Shown here: one piece after another, positions 50,401 to 64,000 of the stretch
How the letters are laid out: each line of letters begins with the position of its first letter
How positions within the stretch are numbered: the first letter of the stretch is position 1
NCBI RefSeq assembly: GCF_020882245.1
Contig: NC_083600.1
Span: 6,510,001 to 6,574,000 of the forward strand
Reading direction: 5' to 3'
Origin: Rhopalosiphum padi
Taxonomy: Eukaryota > Arthropoda > Insecta > Hemiptera > Aphididae
DNA: 64,000 nucleotides
Notes under the pieces: generated by a model
Database searches by the model: none
What the model saw: only the letters and a program-made list of their open reading frames with translations
What the model was told of the DNA's origin: nothing
Program-made: the position numbers and the translations under genes

Positions 50401-53400
50401 ATACTGGCATTCAAAGTATATTCACCTTTTGACTTTTCGTATATATTTTATATATATTGCCGTTGAAACTTGCAAACCTTATAATAAGTTATAGCTTTGA
50501 ACCAAGTTTACGCGTATATTATAACCGTTGTATAGTTAGGCGGTATTGTTGCCGATTCAATTCAAATATCCGTGGAGTGGTCGTATATTTATTGGACAAT
50601 AATATGTGTAGACCATGGTTTCGTGTATATATCGATAAAAATATGAAAAACATTTCACGGGGAAGGGTGTTGTTGTAATTCCACTACAGACTACACTATA
50701 CTGTTGTCGCAATAATAATAATATTAATATATAGATCGCAGCGCAGACTTTCGTAAGGGAAATAAATTCACGGACTGTGAAAGTCATATTCTATTCAGAG
50801 TCGAAGTTTGGAACTTTGCAAGTCGTTTTGTTGGCGATAAAAGAAATAATTTCTGTCCACGATAGGAGTTGACGATATATTTTATTTAATATATTTATTG
50901 AGTTTGTTACTTTATACACGTTTGAATGCATAAAATATGTAGCGCGATTTTACGGACGATGAGAAATACATAGAATGAGATGTTATCTATTGTTATCGAT
51001 TCAGATAAATAACACATTACAATATAATATTATGTACAAAGCTATAAACTTATAATATTATATACATAGCTAATGATTATTGGACGTTATTACGTTTTAA
51101 TAATATATATAAATGTAATATAAAACAGTAAAATATTAAAGTTGTCGCGGTAGATGTAACGATCGTATTGATTATTGTTATGCGAATCGTAACGATAATG
51201 TAATAGTGTAATAATAACTCAGAAGGCGAGCAACAAGTCGTATTATAATAATATTATGCGCATATTATAATAATTCGAACGCGGTCGTGATGTCATTTCG
51301 AAACGATTGACTCACAACACCGCGCAACAATCGCCATCGCCATTATACACGTATATACATTGTTTTTAAATGCACTTATCGATTAATAGACCTTATAATA
51401 GAAATCGTTTTTTTTTAAAATTATAATACATACATACACTGCAAGTAACTGCAAGACGTATAAATGTATAATATATAAGATATAGGTAGACTGATCGTTC
51501 CGGCTTCCGGGTTGGTTTATCGCAGGCAGGCAGGCAGCGGCAGTAGCCGTACTGTAAATCATACTATTACTATACGGCGCGGCGTGTATTATATTTTTCG
51601 GGTGTTCGCGCGCCCGGCGTGGTGTCGACAAACCCCCAAGGTGTGCCAACATAATACGCAGAGATTACGGGTAATACCGATTTTTCTCGAACGATCCAAA
51701 TTGGACGCGATATTATTATATAGACGGCCGGCATTACGGCGGTCGTATAATTTATTATATATACGAACCCGGAGAATTATCGGGAAAATAAAAACGTTTC
51801 CAGTCGAAATCGTCGGTGTGCGCCGCTGTGTTTTATACGGTGGTCGCTGTAATACGAGTCACAGTTGACGACGTTGCAACCGATCTGAAAATACAATTTC
51901 GTAAAAATCTCATCACGCTTCGTTTAATATCATTTATGTAATATTGTGTTAAATAATTATGCGCGCATCGGTATCGCCCGCCGTCCCGCGCACTGCAGGT
52001 GTACAACAGTATATTATACTTCTCTATAACGGTAAATTATAATATATACTCGCCAGCAGCCGGCAACGCGCTAAAAATTATCGAGTCGTTCTTTCTCTCG
52101 CAGTTGATCGGCGCTTAATCGATCCGAATAAAAATCTAAACAGTACCGAAATGACCGAAATTCACGTTAGGTATTATATACCTTTATTACACTTCGTATA
52201 TTTATTTTTAAATCCGGATCGAAAACTTGAAAAAAATTCATCTACGTGCGTTTATACTCAACCCGTTTATAACACGAATTATCTACGGCCGGCAGGACGA
52301 TATAGCTCTCGTTATATTATATTAATATTATTATACGGCGGCGGCATGTCTTTCCGCGCATAGAATATAATATAAAACTAAATAATAACGGACAGTTTAG
52401 AATTACTACAACAATCGCAACTACGATTACGGTACCTATGGTAGTGCATTGTATATAATGATATATGTATTTAGTTTCGAGCGGACACATTAAACGAACC
52501 TATATAGGTACGCGTTATATATCCGGTGTATACATATATATGTATATACCTAAGTGTTGATGTACCTCAAACATTTTAAACGTTTCCTATTATAACCGCG
52601 GCCAATGCGGCTGTTGACTGTTGTATTCAGGTATTAATAAAATTAATGTATTATATTACACAGTATACGTTAGTACCTGTCGGTATATTGTACTTATTAT
52701 TGTAGGTATATATAATCGAAAATCATAATAATACATAAATATACCTCTATATCTGCATAATCGTTGGTATGTAATACGAAGTCATCAACCGGTTAATCAT
52801 GTAGTATGATTATTCACATTTATTTTTGCCAAAATTAATCAGTTCTACTTCTAATATTATTTTTTGTTGTACCAAGATTGTTGTTATCATACGTCAATAC
52901 GTATTTTCCATATTAAGAGCACGTCATACCGGCATGTGTTATATCAGCTGTCTTACTAACGTAAAATAGAGCGAATTTGCGTTCAACGAAATCCATTTTA
53001 TCTTATCTATTTAAAGTCAATTTACCTGTTATCAAAATTAAAATTAAGAATATTATCTATGGCATTGCGTAGGTTTTTATTGATACTCGTATTTTTATTT
53101 CAAATTGAGTTATGACTTTATGAGCATTTTAATGTTTTAACATTTAACATAACGATAAATAATTTATAAATTGATAGGTATTAGCCATTAGGTATTGCAG
53201 GTTAACGGTTAATTTAGTATTTTAGTATATTATACATATATATATATATATAATTAATGACATAATTACATAAATTACACAATATATTATCTATATAGTA
53301 TAATCAAATGAACCTAAATCAAAATTAGTTTACATGGTATTTAATCACAGAATCGGAAAACGCGGAAAATTTTTTTCACGCGTTACAAAAAGATAATAAA

Positions 53401-55119
53401 TTAAAAATCGAATAATAATAACGATAAGTCGATAACAATATAATTTTGGAGAAATTTCGAATTTTTGGCAAACTGTCGACATTGTGGTGGTTTACCGTGC
53501 CAGAAACAATAATACAGACACTGTACACTATAGGTTATATTTATTGTTATGGTAGAAAAAGGACCCTGTGAAATATAATACTATCGGTTAAAAGTCCACA
53601 TAAATAGAACTAGACTTTTAAATCATAAAGTTTAATTCAATTATAACTTGACTTCACCATAACAAAACTATAGTGTTCAAACAGTCAAAAGGTATATACT
53701 ATATATATCTAATACTGCTAGTAGGTATTCGCAATGATTGGAAAATATTTTTCTCTTATTGTATTTATATAATAATCAATTCTATTTGAGTAGTAATAGT
53801 TATTGTATATATTTATTATTTATTTATTTATTAAATTTAGCACTCCAAATGGGTAATGAATACAAACAAAATTATAAAATAATATATATATTAACTTAAG
53901 ACAACTTTTACTTACACACACAAAAAAAATGTATCATCTAATAATAATAATCAACAATAATTTTTAATTTGGCTAGTGAATCAAAACAAAAATCAAAATT
54001 TGATAAATTATTGGGATAACATAAAAGACGATACTTATACTTCGGACTATTAGTAATTAAATTACTAATATAGGAACATTTGTTTTTCTCTAGTGCGAGA
54101 TTTGATAGGTACCGTTAATGTTATATCCAAGCATCAAGCACGAAGGAAAACTAATCAATAAACGTGATTCATTGATCACCTGTATAATAAACTATTGAAG
54201 AAACGCTATAAACAACTCTTGTGCATAATAATTATAAATAAAATACTATATAAGTATGTTAAAATAATTTATTTTACTATAACATTTATTGCGTATTTTA
54301 CAATTGTTTTTTTTTTTAAAGAAATAGGCATGACAGCGTTTCAATAATATTACCTAAGTCCTAGTTACCAATGATATATTTTTTATCGGAGGATTTTTAT
54401 AATAGAGTATAATACATAATATAGTAATATATTATTATGCGTACACCGGGAACTTTTTTGTTCTTTCCTACCGACTTTCTTACATATATACATATATATA
54501 ATGCCAACCATATCATTACATTATAATATAATGTACTTTTTCTTTTCGATCACCCCCACCACGTCCCATATATTCTATACCGTCTATAGCCCGCAAAGTC
54601 GCGCGGGTGTCGTGCAGGACACGGAATATATTATTACAGCTGCAGTCGCACAAAACAACCGGAAAGTTAAGCGCGGGGATCACAGTAGAGTATAGTAGAC
54701 GTATGTGTAATATAATAATATTATGTACATATTATTGTATTTAATACGAGCGTATAATAGGCTAATAGGCCAGTAATAGCACAACACACGACGACGACGA
54801 TGACGACGACCGTCGTTTGCGTTCACCCAGATACCCAGATCTTTTCACCCGCGCTCGCGATGTTAACGAGTTTGTAATAATTTATTATTATTATTACTAT
54901 TTTGTTTTCTTTGTGCCCGGCGCGCGCGCCTGTGTTATAATAATATTGTACATATATATATAAACCGTATAATATGCAACCATTCGAAAGTATTATAACA
55001 CGTCTCCCGGGCGAAATGCGCAGTTTTATTTTATATATTATTATATTAATAAGTATCAACATTTAGTACGTTACGTGCGGACGACGGTCGTGATACACAT
55101 AATATGTAATATACGTGTA

Positions 55120-55456
55120 CAGGGTGTTTGTACCGGCCTGTGTGTCGTTGTAGCGGTATACACTTACAATGCCGTCTCTAATGTATACGTGAGTTGTGAC
55201 AGTAGTGCGCCATTAAGTCTATTGCGGCTAACCTAAACATGATCATACATTATGTCGTACACAAGTTTGGGCCCTATATACATGATTCACATTTGATTTT
55301 TCTATAAAATCTGAGTATTCACTTGGGCGCGTTCGAGTGTTGTTACAATTTTCCCGGTAGAAGTTACGGTTTTGAAAATATAAACGCGGTGGTTAATTAT
55401 TTTAATTCTTAGAAACTCAAGTATGTCAAACAGAAGAAATCGAAGAGGACACCCTG
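55120..55456. mobile_element. Candidate MITE with CAGGGTGT ends and TA flanks, about 337 bp
   Basis: The left end CAGGGTGTTTGTACCGG is preceded by TA (55118-55119). The right end on the other strand reads CAGGGTGTCCTCTTCG and is flanked by TA (55457-55458). Only the outer eight bases match well, so this could be a chance pairing of two termini, but outward-facing CAGGGTGT ends with TA on both sides are typical of small DNA transposons. The interior is non-coding. Confidence 0.4.
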
Positions 55457-57374
55457 TATATATGGTGCATTTAATAGAGGTACCTATCTAACAAACGGCG
55501 CGAGCGTCTATATTGATATTCATTATTACACTATATTATTATTATATCTATGATATATCAGCTGCTCAGGACTTTTTTCTATCACTTTTTCCATCTGATC
55601 TCTCTCTCTTTCTTTCTTATTAGTTCGTTTACAGCGTCTCCACAACGCATATTATGCGAACGCGGCGCCGCACGCAAGGTCGTCAACGGGTTAAAAGTTA
55701 AGTCATTTTTAACGGTCGTTATTGCAATCGTAATAACACGCGGGCGGACGACTTTTCTATCTCCGTGCGATTGCCTCGGGTCGTCCAGCCGCCACCGACC
55801 ACTTCCTCATCGTCAGTAATCGGCCCCCATAATAATATATACGTGTACTAAAAAAGAAATATATTTTAATATATATAGTATAATATACAATATAAATATT
55901 ATTCTATTAACTATTATTGTCACAGGAACTCGTTTTTTAATTAAAATATGTGGTTATATACTTATATCATAATTCATAAAATCATAAGTAATAGCCGATA
56001 GGTACTTACTATATTAATAAACAATAATTCGATTTTTTCACCACATTAAACACGTTTTAATAATAAATTAAGTTAGAGTATAGTCGAAACAAATTCGTTA
56101 TTTTATAATTCTATAAAAGCACGATACTACACATTTGTTTGTTTATCAATTTTAAAATGGGTTTCATTTTTTTTTTTTAGTGGTAAAGAATACTTAGATT
56201 TGGTTAAGGTATAATGTGTAGAGAGGGGACGCGTAAAATGTAAATGTTTTTGTTAAGCATACATGCATTGTGGCTTACGTAACTTGGCAGTTGGCTCTTC
56301 AATACAAATTTAATACCGTTATATAGGGAAACGAAAAAAAAATCGATATTTTTGGGTTATGTACCTACTTTATATACTACGCTTGGCCACAATAATATAT
56401 TATTATAATGTGTAGTGTTCGTGTTCCTTTTATCATATTATTCAATTATAACAATACATTATACATTAGACAGAAGCGAGAGAGGACTATGTAATTTATA
56501 CATACAATTGTCTTTCCACAGTCGATATAATTTTCATAACAAATACGAACTCATGTAATAATAATATTTTTTGTAGCATAGTGCCCATTTTATAATATTT
56601 TCCGGCGATGTGAGCGTGAAACAATATGTAAGTTAAACCTTATCAGATAAGGTTTATCGAGTAGAAATAATGGATTTAAGCGGACCCTCGATATACATAG
56701 GGTCAGTATACAACGTCTTGTATGGAGTAAAGGGAAGGGGTGTTACCTTAAATTTTACAAGATAAAATTGTAATTTGTTTTTTAGTAGAAACTTTTTATG
56801 TTTTACAACATTTTTAGAAAACAAGAATTTTAAAACTATTTTATTTCTAAAACATTAGTTTTTAAATTATTATTTTATTTTATTAATATTCTTTTAAAGT
56901 TCGTGTTCAATCGCTATTATATAATAAATAAAAGTGTGCCCATACACATAAAAGTGGGATTATTATCATTTAATTATTCTGCAATAAGAGGGATATTATA
57001 TAGAATCAAAAACATCGTCAAATATTTAAAGTGACACTGGAGAGGTGATTCTAAATGTGTAACATATTAAAGAATCGAATCGGCCTGCACGTGATGCTTT
57101 TATATCGACATTTGATGCGTATCTATATGAAAAAAACATCAACGCGGCGATCTGCACTTGGTTGGTTCTGTATATACGGTAGTCATTACTCGAGAAAAAC
57201 GAGAAAATTTTTTCGGCAAACGAGCGTTGTAGTACAGTTTGCCCCTTATAATAATAATAATATACGCGCTCAACCCCGCCAATCATTATTATATTATTCA
57301 TCCGCCTCGGTGACGACGCACGTGCAACACTGCAGTCGCTATATTGCGTGCGTATATTACATTATATATATACG

Positions 57375-57394
57375 TATATATATATATATTTACC

Positions 57395-57425
<31 letters not shown>

Positions 57426-57433
57426 CCTGCCAC
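57375..57433. repeat. Duplicated (TA)n-ACCTGCCA unit
   Basis: A (TA)n run is followed by TTTACCTGCCA, then a second longer (TA)n run is followed by TATACCTGCCA. The unit of a TA array plus ACCTGCCA is thus tandemly present twice. The long frames across this place on both strands (Tyr-Ile runs) are products of the repeat. Confidence 0.8.
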
Positions 57434-59391
57434 CCGCTCCGACCGGGCGGAGGCGAATTCGCGGCGTGCGAGCGTTAACCGCACCGAAATCGATTGGTCG
57501 GGAAAATTTCGCAAACTCGAGTCTTACCCTCCGCGCGTGGTTTATATGCGCGTGTGTGTGTGTACGTGTGCGTTTGTGCGCTGTAAAAACGGCGACGAAG
57601 TTAAAATGCTCGCGAAACGTTGTTTTAACTGCATAGTATATTATACACATTATATATATATATAAATGTGTGTTTATGTGTGTGAGCAAAGGGCGGGGGA
57701 GAGCTATATAGTAGTATAACGCGCACAACCGCCGCCGCCACAGCTCGTTTCCTTTTTTGGATTTAACCTCTGCTATGCCCGAGACGCAAACGGTTTTCGC
57801 TGTTTTTTTTCCTTCCACCATTATATTTTATTATATATTATATTCTTCGCGTTTCGTATTCGTTTGTGTTCGTATATACCTGTGTGCTGTTGTTGTTGCT
57901 ATTATTATTATTATTATTATTATTACGTATTACGGCGTTGTGCCCCGGCCATACGACAAACACGTTAAGAAACGAATTCAATTCTATTTCGTTATATACC
58001 TATGACGATATTGTATACGATATACATAAGTACGCGTCGTGTCCGAAAATGGTCTTAAATACTTTCACATTTACGTAGGCAGTAGGCACAAATTTAAACT
58101 TACACATAACACAGTTGACGTCGGCGGCGGTATTGTAGTGTCTCGTTTAAAATACACAAACACGAACAAACAAACGACGGTCATATAGCTTTTTTTTTTT
58201 TATGATTTTTACGTTATTATTGTATCATAATATTATTATATTGTCATTGGAGGCATGAGCGTATGGCAGACTAATCGACTAATTTATTAAGAATTCTGCA
58301 GATGATCTTCATCATTAATTATGAGTTACATGAATATATCGGTAAAATATCGTTAAACGTAAAACGTAACTAATTATTTGTACTTTACCATAGTCACATT
58401 TGTACTCGTATAAGTACAAATTATAACTTACAAAATACGTAACATATTACGATTTAATATTTAGGCATAGTATTAAACACTTTTTAGATACTTATTTAAA
58501 TAATATTTAAATATTTAAATATTTCTTTCTGACCTCGACTGCCATATTTAATAACACGCAGGTACGCGACAGTATAAACAAAAAAACTTCGTAAAAATAA
58601 TGCAGTTTTTGAAGAATTGTCATATTGAGAATTAGTTAAGATATTATGATGTGGGTGGTTAAATGTATTATATTTTACTGGTCTATTATTTGCTCTTGTC
58701 TATACTTTGAGGAACAAAAACTTTTTAAGTTATTTCCAACGATTTAAAGGTATCGTGTCATTTGCAGAAATTAGATGGCAGAACACCTGATAGACGGATA
58801 TATCTACCTTATCATTTACTTATTTATAGCCGTGACGGTGAAAAAAGTATTAAAACGTATTTTTATTAATGCAATTTGGTAGAATGGTAAAAAAGTTGGG
58901 CATTTGCTTCCTTTTAACTTTGAAAATAACCATACTGGCGGGTTGTTTGTGAGTTTGGCACAATTTACTATCGGGATTTAGATACTTATTTTGTTATTTA
59001 TTACTTAAATATGATTTTTTTTCTTACAATTTTAAATTATTTTTCCTAGAGTAGTTAGACATATAGTTATATTATAAAATATATGGTGTTATTAAGTATA
59101 ATTATTGTGAAATATATAATATTAAGTATACCTATTATCTATAAGCTTAAATATATTAAAGTTCATGTATTAATATTATGATAATAATGTATTTTTTAAC
59201 TAATAGGAAAATCATACTTAGTTAAATCAAAGTCAAAAAGGTTGCAAGTAGGACGAATATTGATTTTTTATAAAGGCTGGATGTAATTTTTCCTCTCTTT
59301 ATTAAAACTGAAACGACGCCATTGTTCTAATATATTTTAATTACTAGCTTTCATTATTACTATTATTATAGGTATCACCTGCGTCCCGGAG

Positions 59392-59463
59392 CCGGATCGA
59401 AAACCGTCGTTGTCAAATAAACGAGAGCGACAAATGAACGCGTTTCCGAATTCTGATACAGAG
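59392..59463 (+). CDS. Yellow-family gene, exon 2 (24 codons)
   Basis: This short exon encodes residues about 95-118, ending in RQMNAFPNSDTE before a donor GAG|GTATTG (intron from 59464), phase 0. AFPNS aligns with the family's conserved PYPSW/PFPNW block, and joined to exon 3 it gives ...AFPNSDTE-KLYDCRRVQS, the expected order; the usual Trp is replaced by Ser. The acceptor is uncertain. Starting at 59392 (CGGAG|CCG) keeps phase 0 with exon 1 but has a poor pyrimidine tract. A better-looking acceptor, TTATTATAG at 59363-59371, would start the exon at 59372 and need the preceding exon to end in phase 1, implying a shifted donor (GT at 35254) or a missed microexon. Confidence 0.6.
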
Positions 59464-61843
59464 GTATTGACGTATTGTTATATAGCGTCGAATTCGCAAT
59501 TATTATATATTTATATATTATTCGTTTGCAAATGAGCCACACCGACGACCGTAGTACACTTTTCGTATCTTTCGACGGGATCTACCCAATTATTATTATT
59601 ATAAGTTATAACCTAATACCTATATAGTATATATAATAGATGAGATGTGTATTGTGCATATATATAATATATATATTATATAAAGCACGCCATTCGAGTT
59701 CGAAGGGCATATTGCTATCTGTGAGAAAGTAGTATTATAGTTCGATTATTATTATTATTATTATAGTTATTATTTTGCGGTGTGACGTTTTCACGATGCG
59801 CTCACCTTTCGCTCGGCGTTTGATTTGTATAGAATAGTAGAATAATATATTATATTATTTAAATGGATTTGTTGTGTATATTTTTAGAACTGACTCTCGT
59901 GACGACGTCTATTGTAATTACGACGAGACGATAAAAGGCCAAACCGGCTGAAATGATTTTGGGGGCGTCTGTATTTTTGCGACCGCAATAACACGATAAT
60001 CGTATATCAATCAAAAAAAGTATAAATATTTGTATATTGCGTTCGCCATTCGTTTATAAATATTATATTTTGTGTGTGTATATATATATAACCTCATTGA
60101 TCGTATCGGCGAAAAAAAAACTAGTTTTGTAGAATAATTTTTTCTTTTTTCTCAGCACTCTTCTGTTCTTCTTCTAGCCGAATCTAGGCGATAGTATCCC
60201 TATGTATATATACCTACGCCCTACGATCTACCTACGTACACTGTGTACATACCTACCTATAAATAATGTGTATACCTACTCTCAGGACTATAAAACTCAC
60301 ATCCACCGGGGCCACATAGTAAACACATATCGACCTTCGATGTCTGTCACGAAACAGATGTTACTCTTGGTGTCCATGACCCGGCCCTATAAACACAATA
60401 ACATTTCTATAATGATGATTGTGGATACACTCACACTGAAACATATATATATATATATATATATACATAAAATAACAAACGATAAAATCGTCAATATTGC
60501 GTAAGATATTGTGTGTATTGATCGTACCAAATCGATTTGACCGGCAGCATATTTTTATTTTTTTAATTTCTTTAGAAATCTCAAAATTCTTCGTCGAATC
60601 ATAATTATATAATATGATGTATTTAAATTAAATAAGTTTATTTATTAAAGTGCGAAATAATTTCCAAGAACGATTAAGTACAAATTGGGCATCGAATATA
60701 TCCTTTAGGACTTGGTCCCGAAGCAGTAATCTCCATTTATTTATATATTTATTACTGTATTATTGGCTGTATATAGTAATCCTTTTGAATATTCCGATAA
60801 GAACTTTCAAAATTAATTTATCACTATGTTCATTAAAGACCGATAGTAATATTTGTTTTAATTTTATTTTTCATTTATAATAAATGTTAATTTGCTCCAA
60901 ACCTCATTAATCAACTTCAAAACATTGAATTCATTTTTGTAAAAAAAAACTCCACTCCACTTTTTTATGTGCTGAGTATAGAACGCTAAAAAATATTATG
61001 CTATAAGTAATTATTATATTAGTGATAAATTTATTTTAATATTAAGACCGATAACAGCGATAGATCATGTAAAAGCGGCATTAACACGAATACAGTATAC
61101 CTAATCTAATAATGTGATACTATATAATATCTGGTTGATGTCCCACAAATAAAAAAATAATAACATCCGTTATAAGCGCCTTGAGGTGTTTTCAATTAAA
61201 TTTATGTAATATTTGCCGTTTGGACTAATAAGTAATATTATAATATGAATATTATTATTATTCATCGTCGTCGTCTCTAAAGCTATATTATATACAATTG
61301 TGTGAAAATACGAAATACACACCAGCTATGTACCGACATGTACTTTACTAGCACACTCGATGAAAACCCATTAAAATATATAATATATTTGTGTATATAC
61401 ATGTAGTGCATTATCGCGTACAGATAGAATAACGCTCGGGGCGAATATTTAATTAGGAACCTTTTGTGTGTTGAATTTAATTCGGTTTATGAATTTGAAG
61501 AAAAATATTTCAATAAACTCTACTGATGCTCGAACTGGATAGTTCATCTACCACCGTACCCGCACACGGTCTCGATTTAACGTATTTACAGCTAATTTAC
61601 AGAAATATTATGCATAGCTTCAGACATCAAACGCGAACGCGTGGGCGTAAAATGTAATAATATAATATCTTGTTTTAATATCCTATTGCGTTTGAAATCA
61701 TCCTACTGTACGATATTATACACGTTTTGGGGATATAATAGAATTAGATGATTGTGGGCGCGGGAGAATGTGGGAGGATTTTCGTCCGAACATCTTGCCT
61801 GGGATTGACTGATCACACCGTTTTGTATTTCCCGTTAAAACAG
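59464..61843 (+). other. Intron 2 of the Yellow-family gene
   Basis: GTATTG donor to TAAAACAG acceptor, about 2.4 kb, AT-rich with a (TA)n tract at 60442-60465. No other gene seen. Frames at 60202-60504 and 60650-60880 have no family resemblance. Confidence 0.6.
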
Positions 61844-61984
61844 AAACTCTACGACTGTCGCCGTGTTCAATCGGCTGTTGCCGTCGACTTGGACAAATTT
61901 AGAGGGCACCTGTACGTGCTGGACAGCGGATACGACAACTGTCAACCAAAAATTATCGTTTATGACCTGAAGACTTACAAATGT
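61844..61984 (+). CDS. Yellow-family gene, exon 3 (47 codons)
   Basis: Encodes residues about 119-165: KLYDCRRVQSAVAVDLDK, then a strand with HLYVLDSG, then CQPKIIVYDLKTYKC. This is the diagnostic Yellow/MRJP segment: a Cys followed by a hydrophobic strand ending in D, the LWVLDxG strand, then C-PPK-hhhhDL. The acceptor is TTAAAACAG|AAA at 61843/61844 and the donor TGT|GTACGT at 61984/61985, both in phase 0. Two family cysteines are kept (YDC and NCQPK). The open frame continues about 96 bases upstream of the acceptor and about 130 bases past the donor, but the added residues do not fit the family. Confidence 0.85.
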
Positions 61985-62712
61985 GTACGTATATACGTGG
62001 TAAATATTATTACGATAACATCACGGTTAACTGAGTCGATTACATTATTCGCCAGATTAATATTGCAGGAACGTACGCAAAATAAAATTGGGTGGATATT
62101 TTCAAGTCTGTACTAGATTGGTATAATTATTTTTAATTTAAAAATAAAACAACATTATATATACCAAATATAAATTATATTACAACTGATATGAAATTAT
62201 TTAGATAGTCTTCAAGTTACATTAAAATAAAATAATTCAAAAGTCAGTCACTATCTTTTTTTTTTTATATAATTAGTTTACAAAACACAAAAACGGTTCT
62301 GAGCAGTGAGCGAAAATAAGTTGTAAATTTAATATTTTATGAATCAAAACGAACACTACTATAAATATCCTAAGCACAAAATGTTCATTTATTTTTCCAA
62401 AATGTAATTATGCTATTTGCTTGATAATAATATTATAAATAATCAGCACAAGTTTCATGTTTCAAATTTATATATTTTAAATTGTGACAAAAGTACCAAA
62501 TTCAATACAATTATGAAAGACGGGTGTGTTGGAAATATTATAGCGTTTTTCGTGTTTCTTAACGGCTTTTTTTAATAAATTATAATATGAAAACAAATGA
62601 TGTTAATTGGTTAATTGGGCATTCAGAATACCATAAGCCTTTCTGTTAGCTAATATACATAATACTCATAATACTATAGAAATATTATCAGGTTGTTATT
62701 GTTGTCGCATAG
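61985..62712 (+). other. Intron 3 of the Yellow-family gene
   Basis: GTACGT donor to GTCGCATAG acceptor, about 730 bases, AT-rich. Nothing else recognised in it. Confidence 0.7.
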
Positions 62713-63078
62713 ATACAGTCAGTAGAACTTGGTGGGCTCAACGGATCGAGACTTGCCACACTGGTGGTGGATGCGAGACCGTTCAAAGGTGAGACGAGGG
62801 TGTACGTGGGCGACGCGCTCGGCGGACGTATCGCGGTATTAGACCCGGACCGAAACATTTGGTACATGATCGCATTACTACACATCCAGAACTACGGTAG
62901 CGCAGTCATACAGGACTACCGCAGACCGGAAATCTACCCGGATGTTCCAGCAGAATGCATAGCTGTCTCCAAGCTACAGTCGTCTGTGTACTTGACGTCA
63001 AAGCGCTCACACGATTTGTACACGGCTTCGTTCAAGGATCTTCGGAATCTCACCTCTTACGTCACGCCTAACGTAAAG
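62713..63078 (+). CDS. Yellow-family gene, exon 4 (122 codons)
   Basis: Encodes residues about 166-287: IQSVELGGLNGSRLATLVVD, then RVYVGDALGGRIAVLDPDRN-IWYM, then ECIAVSKLQSSVYLTSKRSH-DLYTASFKDLRNL. These match the family's strands hhhVD...hYIaDsl-ghhVyd...sWR and lyysplsS..LY.v.t..L. The acceptor is CATAG at 62712, or the next AG at 62718, also in phase 0 and two codons shorter. The donor is AAG|GTATAT at 63079, phase 0. No stop codon appears in family context, so further exons, probably 100-150 codons by comparison with the family, lie beyond the window. Exons 2 to 4 are more CpG- and GC-rich than the introns between them. Confidence 0.85.
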
Positions 63079-64000
63079 GTATATGCGCCTGATCATCTAA
63101 TTATTAAACTCGTCCACACGACATGCGCGATGACCGAAAAATGTGCCTTATGCGGAAGGATGGGATTTGTGGGAGGGCGGATTACTTTTGTCGTGTTTTC
63201 GTCGTTTATCTGTTTGAACTAATTATTGAGTGAAGTCTGGAATGACTGTCTTGGAAAAATTATATTCCGGAATTCATGAATAACAAAGGACAGTTATAAT
63301 ATACGCATAGCAGGATACCTGCATTGATATTATTTTGGAAGACTTGAAAAAAATAAGTCGTAATCTGTTCATCTAAATGTTTATAAATTATTACGGGTTA
63401 CCACACCAAACAATTAACATTGATTATATACAATTTAAAATATTATATATATATGTTTAGTGTATAATGTCTATGGTATTATATAGAAGTTCGTCAACCG
63501 TTGATTGACGACTTGTGAGGATCAACGCGTAAAAGAAAGTTTTCGGGCCATAAGAGTATGTGTCAAAAAAAAAAAAAAAAATGAGGTTAAGAACATCAAA
63601 TAGGTTTTATTTAGCTGTAGATCATATTTAAAAAGAAATTTACAACAATGAAATTGTTTTCTCGTTTTCATTAATAATAATATAAAAAAAAACAATTCTA
63701 TTGTTTTAAAGTTATTTATTTATTATAAATTAAGCAGACTTACGGTAATATTGTACGCTACCTATTAATAAAATATGTCTTTTAAAGAAATCAAATAATA
63801 AATAGTTAAGATGCGCTATACCGTTATATATTAAAAAGTAAGCCTTCCCCTAAAATGTTATTTCAGTTATTATTCGTTTAATAATATAATACCTCCTCTC
63901 ATATCCTTTGTTCGATCGTTTAAACCGTCTAAACATTCTAAACCTACTTACCTACAATGCATCGCGTAAATATACGGGTACGCTTATTACAGCAACGAAA
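63079..64000 (+). other. Intron 4 of the Yellow-family gene, cut by the window edge
   Basis: Starts with GTATAT after exon 4. The exon 4 frame stays open to about 63222, but the residues past the donor do not resemble the family. The rest is AT-rich with an A-run near 63566. The next exon is not in the window. Confidence 0.6.

Noticed and set aside
51383..51868. 118-codon plus frame and 89-codon minus frame
   Set aside because: Mutually antisense in a CpG-rich patch, with no family resemblance and no convincing splice sites.
56634..56656. Perfect 11-base palindrome arms around one base
   Set aside because: Short AT-rich palindromes of this size are expected by chance in 64 kb of AT-rich DNA; there is no context for a terminator or operator.
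57055..57821. Open frames of 193 (plus), 105 (plus) and 143 (minus) codons
   Set aside because: They are carried by (TA)n repeats and a CpG-rich patch, giving Tyr-Ile runs; they overlap on both strands and show no domain.
61748..62116. Reading the whole 122-codon frame around Yellow exon 3 as one coding unit
   Set aside because: Residues before 61844 and after 61984 do not fit the Yellow family, while good splice sites sit exactly at the edges of the conserved part.

Overview
The window looks like nuclear DNA of an aphid or close relative (Hemiptera). It is strongly AT-rich, full of (TA)n, (TAA)n and (CA)n microsatellites and small inverted-repeat transposons, and carries long introns. Its one long gene encodes an insect-type plexin A. 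The aphid assignment is an inference from overall texture, the recurrent GGTACCTA motif and the transposon types; no search was run.

Layout. 1-4864 is AT-rich non-coding DNA ending in a good splice acceptor, probably a 5'UTR intron of the next gene. 4880-10705 (+) is a complete plexin A with its whole 1941-residue reading frame in a single exon. 10706-14298 holds the plexin 3'UTR and a spacer that becomes CpG-rich from about 13.6 kb. At 14299-14436 (+) there is a short, unrecognised reading frame that looks like a first coding exon. From 14.4 to 34.9 kb I find no convincing gene, but several non-autonomous DNA transposons, most with visible terminal inverted repeats and some with target-site duplications.

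From 34968 to the right edge lies a multi-exon gene of the Yellow / major royal jelly protein family (+ strand). It has exon 1 (34968-35249, signal peptide), an intron of about 24 kb, exon 2 (59392-59463, or from 59372), exon 3 (61844-61984) and exon 4 (62713-63078). It then runs off the window, so roughly the last third of the protein is missing. The big intron holds a decayed hAT transposase (41019-41700), further miniature transposons, a (TG)n tract of about 107 bases and several CpG-rich patches.

The two recognised genes are not functionally linked: plexin A is a semaphorin receptor in axon guidance, and Yellow proteins are secreted factors tied to cuticle pigmentation and related processes. 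I found no tRNA, rRNA, CRISPR or operon-like structure, and no evidence for a new multi-gene system. The points most worth following are the intronless plexin A, the 14.3 kb candidate exon, the set of miniature transposons, and the over-represented palindromic motif AGGTACCT.
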